10,000 bases of DNA from Botryococcus braunii (Eukaryota; Chlorophyta; Trebouxiophyceae), in assembly GCA_002005505.1 (NCBI GenBank), contig KV908348.1, positions 655,064-665,063 on the forward strand. The letters run 5' to 3'. Under the pieces are notes generated by a model that was not told where the DNA came from, made no database searches, and saw only the letters and a program-made list of their open reading frames with translations. This document shows positions 1 through 7,961 of this stretch, piece by piece. The position numbers were made by a program, and so were the translations under genes. Positions within the stretch are counted from its first letter, which is position 1; every line of letters begins with the position of its first letter.

Positions 1-236
1 TCTCAGCTTGGCACTGCATGTAGTGCGACCTGCGTTTATGCCTGCAAACAGGTCGCCCCGACGCTCATTCATAATCGCCATATCCACCATCAAATGGAAT
101 GTCGAAAGTGGACTGTTTACAAAGCACATGTACCCCAAATGGACCACAATGTGTAAGGCCAAATATATAGAAACTGGCAAGGCGCCTGGGAGCGTCCTGA
201 TTAGGTGTTCTATCAGAGACCTCTCTGACTTGCCGT

Positions 237-529
237 GTGGATCCGCTGGGGTTTGTTTTAAATGAAATTCTGACAAAGGGTCCCGGCATCACCCACAACT
301 GGCATGCCATCAAGAGCTTAATTGCTCGCGAATGGTGCAGGCCTCATGGAATCAGTACAAGGTTGTGTTATGTAACTGCAGGTGCCGACGAAATCATGAT
401 CGACGCCAAATTCATGTGCAGAAAGTGTAGCAAGCGGTGACAACGGGCACCTTTTGTACAATTGGAACCTCCCAACATTTGGCAGGCTTGAAAAAAATTG
501 AGGAGCAGCCAAGGTCACTAAAGATATGA
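237..529 (+). pseudogene. Possible decayed coding fragment with a Cys-pair motif
   Basis: From 237 to 437 the plus strand reads without a stop and ends in a CRKCSKR motif followed by TGA (438-440). The next frame then continues from 437 (VTTGTFCTIG...) to a TGA at 527-529. A CxxC pair followed by basic residues and a TGTF segment loosely resembles the zinc ribbon at the N-terminus of ISXO2-like transposases, but with a one-base frame break. There is no catalytic core, no terminal repeat and no ATG start: the open frame begins at a GTG. The family comparison is an impression, not an identification. It could equally be chance open reading frame or part of an unrelated exon. Confidence 0.2.
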
Positions 530-996
530 AATCAGATAAGAGACCTCCCCAAGGCCCTTCAATCTTGCGCCGCGGAAACCACAAACGAAGCTTGAGGAGC
601 TGTTGGTACACGGCGAATCCTGCCCTTCAGCACGATTTCCATCCAGGTGTGTGGACTCCCTGCGCAGGAAACGATGTGCTTCATAGTGGCCGGCAATAAC
701 AACATGGACTACAAATGCATGTTCCGAGATATAACCTTGAATGGTGTTCGGAGGGGTGTAAGGACCGTATGTTCCTTGGTACTTCGGATCAACTAAGGAA
801 TCGTACATCAGGGTCAGCACATTATTATACGGACGCGTCGAAGCTATAATTGGCCGTCTCGTCCTCCATAAGGTCCAATCCGTCCATCATTGTAATCAGG
901 CTGAACTTCCAAAGCTCCGTCAAGAGTCTCATTCCCCAATATCTTCCGCTGGGTCCTACAAGTGGGAAGGTGGATGTGGGGCCCAGATCTGTCTAG
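530..996. other. Non-coding stretch, nothing recognised
   Basis: Open frames here are short and on conflicting strands, with no recognisable motif, repeat or splice-site pattern. It may be intergenic or intronic DNA upstream of the chromodomain gene, since that gene needs at least one exon further upstream. Confidence 0.5.
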
Positions 997-1002
997 ACGG
1001 GG

Positions 1003-1059
1003 AGGGGGGAGGAGGAGGAGGAGGAGGATGATGATGATGACGGCGACGACGACGACGCC

Positions 1060-1115
<56 letters not shown>

Positions 1116-1200
1116 GGAGGAGGAGAAGGAGGAGGAGGAGGAGGAGGAGGAGGAGGAGGAGGAGGAGGAGGAGGAGGAGGAGGAGGAGGAGGAGGAGGAG
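1003..1200. repeat. Compound trinucleotide microsatellite (GGA/GAC/GAT/GAG)
   Basis: The array starts with GGA-type units (to about 1026), passes through GAT and GAC units (to 1059), then has 18 uninterrupted GAT units (1060-1113), four GAG, one AAG, and 24 uninterrupted GAG units (1129-1200). In the frame where the units read GAT/GAG it would encode an Asp run followed by a Glu run. That frame is open from 997 to the TGA at 1294-1296, but it begins right after a stop (994-996) and has no ATG before the repeats. The minus-strand reading gives poly-Ser. Slippage-driven expansion is the likely origin. Confidence 0.97.
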
Positions 1201-1640
1201 GATGACTTCATGAGGATGGGGACCAGGAGGAAAGGAGGAGGAAGATGGGGAAGTGGAGGAGGGAGGCGGGGGCGGAAGAGGATGAAGGTTACATGAGGAG
1301 GGGAAGGAGAGGGTGAGGTGGAGATGGTTGGGGTCGAGGGACGAATAGGTGGAGGTAAAGGTAAAAAGGGACGGAGCATGAGGAGGTGAAGGTTACAGAG
1401 GAGGGGGAGCTACCTGCCAAGGAGTGACAAATCTGTAGCTAGCTTCCCCTCCTTTAAAGGAGGGGAGCTACCTTGCAATAAACAGAGGAAGTGAAGCATG
1501 ATGGAGATGATAGAGGAGGGGGGAAGGTAGCTTCCCTTCCTATTTGGCGCTTGGAGGGGAGGCGGACGAAGACGATGAGGAGAGGGGCGAAGGATGAGCG
1601 GGAGGAGGCGAAGAACGTCAAAAGGAAAGTATGCTGGCAT
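1201..1640 (+). repeat. Purine-rich (G/A) asymmetric tract
   Basis: After the GAG array the plus strand stays strongly purine-rich for about 400 bases, with irregular GGAGG, GAAGG and GGGGAG words. A 12-nt word, GGGGAGCTACCT, occurs at 1404-1415 and again at 1462-1473, so part of the tract is internally duplicated. Several long open frames on both strands here are products of the biased composition. No conserved protein motif is visible. Confidence 0.7.
1446..1465. repeat. Perfect 20-bp palindrome
   Basis: CCCCTCCTTTAAAGGAGGGG is a perfect inverted repeat with no spacer. It is extended on both sides by AGCT with a one-base slip (AGCTT before, AGCT after). It sits between the two copies of the GGGGAGCTACCT word and is one of the few pyrimidine-rich interruptions of the purine tract. 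Confidence 0.9.
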
Positions 1641-1775
1641 GATCATGACCATCTGATTTTAACGCTGGGGATAGACTCTATCATCCGCTGGAGAGCTTTA
1701 CATATATCTATTTTTAGTAGCTTTGGAAGAACGGTGAATACAGGCATCCTAAGGACACATGCCCATTAGATTGCG

Positions 1776-1803
1776 TGAGCCTCTAGATCTCGTGAGAGGC
1801 TCA
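1776..1803. repeat. 9-bp inverted repeat with a 10-nt spacer
   Basis: TGAGCCTCT (1776-1784) and AGAGGCTCA (1795-1803) are exact reverse complements, separated by a 10-nt spacer containing AGATCT. The hairpin lies about 120 bases upstream of the chromodomain exon and would be in its intron or leader. No function is implied by sequence alone. Confidence 0.8.
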
Positions 1804-1923
1804 AGCGATGGAACGCAGTACCGAGAATGTAACTTTGAATATAAAGCAAAGTAGCGTATCTCGTGTTTTGCTAACGCTCAGTGATCACGCGGTGACTCAT
1901 CTTATGTTAAGCGGGGTATGCAG

Positions 1924-3680
1924 ATGAGTTTGAAGTCGAGGAAATTGTGGCGAAAACAAACCTTGGAGAACACCGTGCGCAGCCAGTTTGGTATTACCTG
2001 GTTAAGTGGAGAGGTTATTCGGATTCGAACAGAACTTGGGAGCCTTACAGCCATGTCAAGCATTTGCGAAAGAAGCTTGCAAAGTGTCCCGTTTTATCAC
2101 TGCAGGAAGCCATAACTTATGAAATTGACATTGTTCAAACTGATTTGAAACAGCACATGAGTCGCATTGCGTCGGAGCAGGCGGTCTCACCTACCCCAGA
2201 AATCGAAGAGGACAACAAAGGCTGCAAGGGTTTGAACAAGAACGGCCTGAGCTTGGAAACAATTCCGGCTTTCCTGGCCTCTTTAAAGTCACCTGCCATA
2301 GAAATTTATAGTTTCTTAACGCCGGCGAGCCTGATTGAGGCCGTAGCCACTCCGAAAATCAGATCACAGTCCAAGGGCTTGGTAGGTGATGGCCCGGTAC
2401 TTAATGGGCTCGTGCCACAGCAGAGAAAGCTCGAATCGAGCTTAATCATCACTTCGGAAGGCCACGATATTCCGCATGAGCGAGTTCCTCCAGCTTCCAA
2501 GTGCAAGGAAGGGTCTTTAAACCAACTTTGCACTCCTGTCAAGTCCAAAAAATTTCCAGCAGTGTGCTTGGGAGGGTCTAAACCTACGCGTACATCAAGA
2601 CGGGACAACCGAAGGTCATGGAAACTCTTAGAAGGGGATATATCCAGCCCATTCAATCCTGGCAAGCTTCGGCCCCAAATAGGCATTCGAAAGAAACACC
2701 AAGACCATAAAAGGAGTATTCAAAGACTAAGCAAAATTGATGCCACCAGCATGACCCGTTTTGATCATGCCCTCTTGGAGTCTCTGCCGGGGCCAGTGAG
2801 AAACATGGCATTTTGTGATGCCTTTCCCAAGTTGTTGGCCCCTCAGGGACGTCGTAGGGGTCGGCCCTGTCTGAACCGCCGTAAACATGTTGTGTCGCCT
2901 GCTTTTCAAACCTCCAAGACAGTATCCCGCGATACTATTTCGCTTGCCCAAAAAAGCTTGGAAAACTGTACTTTTAAGAGTCCTGCCCAACAACACTCCA
3001 AGAAATCAAACTGCTGCCATGCGACTCCAACAGCACATCAGAGCCTGAGAAGTTCGATGCATATGCATGCACATGCGTCAAGTTTTACCGAGAAACCCAG
3101 TTGCAGCACATTTGAAACATCAATGCCACACCATATTAATTGCCACAGTCACAAGGTTGAGACTCCCGATCCAAAATTTAATATGATTGAAAGCAATGTA
3201 CATGTACCCTTGACGCCCAGGCTTGCCCCTCTTGAAGTGGGGGGTTCAAGAGCGTGCTTTCCTCTACATGATCGAACACGTACTGGAGAGGAGAAAAACA
3301 AGAAAAACAGTAAGAAGAAGAGGAAAACGTGTGGCAAAAGTTATGGAAAGAACAAGAATATGAATAAGGAGAAAACCGAGAATGGTATAGCGAAGTCCCC
3401 CAGGCTTTTCAACACACGTCTCAAGCTCAATAGCGATAAGGAACTTTGTGAATATTTGGACGGCCCGCTTCTTGGATGGGTTGAAAATCTCCTCAATGCT
3501 GTCCCAAAAATCGTGGCAAACTTAAGTAAGCCTACAGAGCATGTTACAATTACAGGTATTCATGATTCAGATCTGACCCAAGGGCGGCGACAATCCCTTT
3601 GCTCAAATGATATCTTGGATGATCATGGGTGTTTGGGGCTGACTCTCGGTGACGCAGAGTTTTCTGAATGTATTGTATAA
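1924..3680 (+). CDS. Chromodomain protein, 3'-terminal exon (5' part missing)
   Basis: This long plus-strand exon reads open to a TAA at 3678-3680, about 585 codons. It begins with a chromodomain (about 1924-2085): DEFEVEEIVAKT, then YYLVKWRGYSDS and the TWEP motif. Chromodomains bind methylated lysine on histone H3 tails. The aromatic-cage positions look filled: F of EFEVE (commonly Y), then W and Y of KWRGY. The rest matches no family I recognise. It holds an AT-hook-like RRRGRP (2853-2867 core, with flanking basic residues) and a lysine-rich stretch with KKKRK (3312-3326), both consistent with a nuclear DNA-associated protein. I see no SET, chromo-shadow, helicase or integrase motif. The chromodomain frame has no ATG upstream and meets a TAA at 1908-1910. 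I therefore place a splice acceptor at ATGCAG (1918-1923), phase 1; the upstream exon was not found. The GTG at 1947 is internal to the domain and an unlikely start. Confidence 0.8.
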
Positions 3681-4020
3681 CGGACGTCTTAAGAAATCTG
3701 AAATGATCTATCAAGGTATTGTACTGTCATGCCTCAGCTGAGCAATATGATTACGTCATGCTTTTTTCCGGACATCAAACCTGTAACGGTCCCTTTAATG
3801 GTATACTATAACTGAAACAAAATTCACGAGAGGGCTACATTTTTATCAATAAGTATGAATGAAACTTAAGCTTGCGCAAGTTGCATGCAGGGCAGAGTGG
3901 GTGTACATACATGCCTGGATATATGCATGTATGCAAACACCTAAAACGTCGTGCACTCATGCAATTGCAAGGCCTTGAATGTGTATTTGCGCATTGAAAT
4001 TGGTGCTGTATAACATTACG
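3681..4020. other. Downstream flank / probable 3' UTR of the chromodomain gene
   Basis: AT-richer sequence after the TAA with no open frame of interest. I find no AATAAA in the first 300 bases. Stretches of alternating TACATACATG and GCATGTATGC occur around 3901-3935. Confidence 0.4.
3906..3933. repeat. 9-bp inverted repeat with a 10-nt spacer
   Basis: CATACATGC (3906-3914) and GCATGTATG (3925-3933) are exact reverse complements. Composition is alternating purine-pyrimidine. If transcribed, it would form a short hairpin in the 3' flank of the chromodomain gene. Confidence 0.75.
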
Positions 4021-4041
4021 TGAGTCTACTCTTATATCGTT

Positions 4042-4055
4042 ACTAGTATACTAGT
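4042..4055. repeat. Perfect 14-bp palindrome
   Basis: ACTAGTATACTAGT reads the same on both strands with no spacer. Confidence 0.9.
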
Positions 4056-4179
4056 CACTATTGTCAACCGTTTTTACACGAAAACTGAGATCTTAAATAC
4101 TTGGGACTCGCCTTGGACATTCATTATGCAGTATGTCGGAATTCGCAAAGCTGTAGCCTGGGATTATCCCTGGTGTAGC

Positions 4180-4197
4180 TGACTATAGTGACTATAG
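4180..4197 (+). repeat. Tandem 9-nt repeat, two copies
   Basis: TGACTATAG occurs twice in direct tandem (4180-4188, 4189-4197). It is too short to assign a function. Confidence 0.8.
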
Positions 4198-4450
4198 TTA
4201 GGTAAGGAGGTTCATGAACAGCCACTATATACTGGCAAAGTAAACTCATTGCTGAATAAGAGCTTCGTTCTTTGACGAACCATGGTAGACAATCCAATAA
4301 GGAATAGTACAAGTGCATGTAAGGACGTCGACGCACATTGCTAATTAATCATACGGGTCTCGACATCATACGACGCATGTATGCGAATATATTGTATGTA
4401 TGATTCAAATGCGTATATGCTGTAACTGGTCATCCCGTCTTCATTTATGG

Positions 4451-4519
4451 CCGATCGATCGGATATCCTTCTTTTGCTGTACACATGTGTAATTTACTCC
4501 ATATACTCATGAGTATATG
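4451..4519. repeat. Cluster of four perfect palindromes
   Basis: Within 69 bases there are CCGATCGATCGG (4451-4462), overlapping GGATATCC (4461-4468), TACACATGTGTA (4480-4491) and the 20-bp CATATACTCATGAGTATATG (4500-4519). Each is a perfect palindrome without spacer. They differ in sequence, so this is not one repeated binding site. Confidence 0.9.
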
Positions 4520-5090
4520 ATCATAAAGACCAAAGCTGCGTCACTAGAGTCTGCATGAGACGTCGCACCGCCTGTTCTCGCTAGTGCATAGGACACGCTG
4601 TAAGAATGGTGTAATTAGAGGGTTTAGGGAGTGAGACGGAGACATGACATTAAGCTTGCACGGAATCCTTACAATCTGTATCCTTGTTGCGCCGACTAGG
4701 GACACGTCCCTTGAGCTACGCTACTACCAGGCACACTTGCCGTACTGCACTTTTCACGAGACCTTATCCAGAAGGACCATGATAACACGGATCCGACCCG
4801 AGCACTTAGCCGATTCGAACCCGGTCCTAGTCGCTGTTACACACGCTCCCACGCGTGCAGGACTTTCAGCTCGACACTTTGGGTTCCCACGATGTGAGCT
4901 ATTCCTCTGAAGAGTTCGACCGGATTAAGTTCTAGTCAAACCCTTCATAATCATTACCATGACACTTAACTTGGTATTTCAGACATTACAGGCATCTTTT
5001 CGCTTCGAAGAATTTGAAGCTTTAGACGCATGACTCCGCTTCTTCCTGTCGGTAACCCTCACGAAATTAAACGCTAATGACATGTTATCC

Positions 5091-5183
5091 GGTACCTCGA
5101 GAGATCTGGTCCGTCTAATAGGTCATATCCTGCTTGCGGCCGCTAATTACGTAATTATGCCAGCATGAGCTCTCGAGAGGCCT
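5091..5183. repeat. Dense palindromic hexamer/octamer cluster, polylinker-like
   Basis: In 93 bases there are GGTACC (5091), CTCGAG (5096), AGATCT (5102), GCGGCCGC (5136-5143) abutting the 14-bp palindrome TAATTACGTAATTA (5144-5157), then GAGCTC (5167), CTCTCGAGAG (5170-5179) and AGGCCT (5178-5183). Flanking sequence is ordinary-looking. It may be natural palindrome-rich DNA, or conceivably a cloning or assembly artefact. Confidence 0.8.
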
Positions 5184-5316
5184 TGGCTTAATCTGGAAAT
5201 CATTCCACTACCCTCAGAACTCCAGCACTAGGGACAGCTAATCAGACAGGTTAACAGCCAACTTTATTTGACAGATTCGTGTACTGTTTAGTGCATTGAT
5301 TGCTGCGGTCGCGCTA

Positions 5317-5361
5317 CGGGCACGGCAGTACGGTGCCCGGTACTGCGGTACCCCGGTACTG
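5317..5361. repeat. GC-rich nested inverted and direct repeats upstream of the TATA-like element
   Basis: CGGGCAC (5317-5323) pairs with GTGCCCG (5333-5339), and GCAGTAC (5325-5331) pairs with GTACTGC (5340-5346), so two alternative hairpins overlap. The 10-nt word CCCGGTACTG is repeated directly at 5336-5345 and 5352-5361. The position, 12 to 56 bases upstream of the TATA-like palindrome, suggests a promoter element of the lipocalin gene; that role is inferred. Confidence 0.6.
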
Positions 5362-5372
5362 ACTACCGTGGG

Positions 5373-5384
5373 CCATATATATGG
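5373..5384 (+). promoter_or_regulatory. TATA-like element of the lipocalin gene
   Basis: CCATATATATGG is a 12-bp palindrome containing TATATA, 112 bases upstream of the chosen ATG at 5497. It is the only clear TATA-like sequence close upstream, and the GC-rich repeat cluster lies just before it. It is longer in the middle than a standard CArG box. Transcription start is not visible from sequence. Confidence 0.4.
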
Positions 5385-5496
5385 TGGAAAGATCCTTGCG
5401 CGGGAGCTTCGATGTTCGTTCAAAGCTGTCGGACAACCTCGTCGGTATTCAGGGAAACTCTTCCGCCCTATAGAGCTATTTGTGTGTTTGAGCATC

Positions 5497-7894
5497 ATGG
5501 CAATTCCTGTGGTAAAGCTGGTCGCTGGACTGATATATGCTTACTTCTCGGTGTGCTCTGCAACACAAGTTGAAACACCACTGATCGACTTCAATTTTCC
5601 CGACCCGTTTCAAGCAGTTTTGAATGGGAGTATTGTAACTAGCCTAATTGGCCCTTGGCAAGGATCACTCAGCCTGCCGAATATCTTCCCAGCGTCCGGC
5701 TCGGTAGGAGGACCAGCACAGGGTCCTACCACGACATGTCCACCCCCTGGATTCAGTCCAGTTGAACCCTTCGATCTGGAGTCTTTCATATCTGGTGTGA
5801 TCAAATAATGTGTTTAGAACCGCTGTCTTTTGCTTTGTTGGATATCCTACCAGTATCTGATCACTGTCGTTGCCTCGCAGACTACTGGTACATTCAAGAG
5901 CAAGCGGTACTAACACATCTCCCGTTATGATTAGATGTACCAGTTCGTGAGGTTAGCTTTACTGTACCCTGGGATTTACTGAGTTGAGTCATGATTCGTG
6001 GTCAGATCCTTTACTTCTCTCCTCCAGAGACTCTTTTCTGCGAGTCTGCCCACTACGGTGCGACCCTAGTTATAGATCAAAGAATTAAGTCTGGATCCTC
6101 TGGGTTTAACTCCACGGTGACAAATGATTTTTCGGCGTTTCGTTACAGTTCCCATCAACGAGTTCAATGAGCGAGTTCCTTACAGAAATGACAGTGGTAT
6201 GCCCAGATTCCCAAAAGTTCTGTTATGGAGACGTCAAATCACATTGAATTTGAACTAAATTCGATTATTTTCTTCACAGTGAATTACATAGATGTGAGGA
6301 ACTACGTCAACTATGGGAAGGTGAATGGCCAACCGTGGGGTACATCTGGAAGCGGGTAAGGCCTTTTCATAAACAGCAAGAAGAATATCTCCTGGAGCAT
6401 TACCAGTTGCTGATTACTTCACTTGTCAAAACACCCTCAAGCAGCAGCAGATCCTTTGAAATCTCAGAGTGGGCTAGCTTTTACCAATCTTGAGATGCTT
6501 CTGCTTAAACGCAGGGGAAATACACCATTAAATTTCATCTTAGGTCAAGTTTTCTACAAGGAGATAGCAACTTTGAAACCTGGATCTTCAGCAATTGCAC
6601 TCCCAGCCTTTTATCCTGCTGGTATGTTGCACGGCCGAGTTTCTTTCCCGGGAGTTAATAAGGTGGTACTTGCTCACAGGAATATCTGATGTCATCAAAG
6701 ATATTGACGACATTCTAGAGATAAGGATGCACACTTTTCGCAACAAGAAAATGTGGAACCAACAACTTGTTTGTATTTCCTTATAACGTGTTTGCTTGAA
6801 ATGAAATATATGTTTTTTGATCTGCTGGTCAGCAGACACTGAAGTGTCAATAGAATAGTTTAAGTTGGGCAACTAGAACCGAGGCATGGTGAAGATCTCT
6901 TAGGAATAGTGCTTAACAATACATGCATTGACCTCATTGCATAGTCTGTTGTGGTACAACTCATTATCAGGAGCATACATGTCGCCTCCTATAATCAAGC
7001 CAGCCGGCCATCTACAAGAGCCAGACCATACGGAGACTTTGATGCCGGGATTGTCAAGGTATTTCAGTGGATTGTGACAGTACATGAAAACTTTAGGAGT
7101 GGCGTGGGATTCAGATACGGTACTTTCAAGGACGGGCATGACTGGGGTGTATGTGTGTCTTTAGCAAAAGACCTTTAGGAAGAGATAAGCGAATTTGGGT
7201 ATCTGTGGATGCTTAAACATTGAAAACTTTGTGTGGCAGCTAAGGACTCACGATAATCGCAGTAGCTTCAGTCACTTCAGATATCTAGTCTGCATTACTA
7301 GAAGAGAGGTACCTCCGCAGACAACATTCTTGTCTGCTAAATGACCAACTGTTTTGGGGAGCATCTGTCAATGTACTTTGTATTTGCCTGCACAGGTGGA
7401 ATTGCACGCAGCATCATAGGTTCACTGGGGCTGACTCCGCTGTACCAGATGCCATTCGTAAGTATTTTGCTGAGCTTTACAAGTATAGTGAACTATGCCT
7501 GAAACAGACATTGAAGTCCCTTGGCTTTTTTGCTGCTGTCGGCCTTGCTGCCTCACCATTTTCTGTTTTGGCGAGCATCTGGTACTCTGCTAGGCTATCG
7601 TTTTCCAACTGACCCCTTTCTTCCCGTAAACTATGCATGTACAACCATTGTGCCTTGCAATCTGTGATATTCCCTTCACGTTTTGTTTCTGACTGAGCGA
7701 ATACATGATTACCAGCCAAGTACAATCGACCAAACGGGACCCAGTACAAGGGACACTTGCCATTCCTCAACTCCATGCAGCTAGTCTCGCTGCCCCTTCC
7801 CCCCCCAATCACCCCCACCTCCATCTCTGTCTGTGCATCCTCCCCCCCCCCCCTCCCCAATACACACACACACACACACACACCCACACCCACA

Positions 7895-7961
<67 letters not shown>

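Larger units (their letters stand above)
4021..5290. other. Intergenic region, palindrome-rich, no gene recognised
   Basis: Nothing in six frames resembles a known protein. The longest plus-strand frame (4644-4910) has no motif, signal or homology I recognise. What stands out is the number of perfect palindromes of 8 to 20 bp, listed separately, and a tandem TGACTATAG repeat. The region separates two plus-strand genes. Confidence 0.6.

Noticed and set aside
993..1379. Minus-strand 128-codon poly-Ser open frame
   Set aside because: It is only the complement of the GAT/GAG microsatellite and purine tract; no non-repetitive domain.
1838..1846. AATATAAAG as a TATA box for the chromodomain gene
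   Set aside because: The chromodomain frame has no ATG downstream of it and appears to need an upstream exon, so this is more likely intronic.
2306..2686. 126-codon minus-strand open frame
   Set aside because: Lies wholly opposite the chromodomain exon and has no family features; shadow frame.
1924..3680. Chromovirus integrase or HP1 interpretation of the chromodomain exon
   Set aside because: No integrase catalytic motif, LTR or reverse transcriptase nearby, and no recognisable chromo-shadow domain at the C-terminus.
4800..4860. tRNA-like GGTTCGAATC on the minus strand
   Set aside because: The flanking T-stem bases do not pair and there is no D-arm, anticodon arm or acceptor stem at the right spacing.
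4644..4910. 88-codon plus-strand open frame
   Set aside because: No recognisable motif, promoter or splice context; length is within chance expectation in a non-coding stretch.
5881..5928. Extending exon 2 through THLPL to the TGA
   Set aside because: It ends in an in-frame stop. Using the GT at 5907 instead joins in phase to exon 3, giving the family spacing between WY and the first core Cys.
6951..7178. 75-codon plus-strand frame in intron 6 as an extra lipocalin exon
   Set aside because: Its sequence does not match lipocalin motifs, and exons 6 and 7 already join in phase without it.
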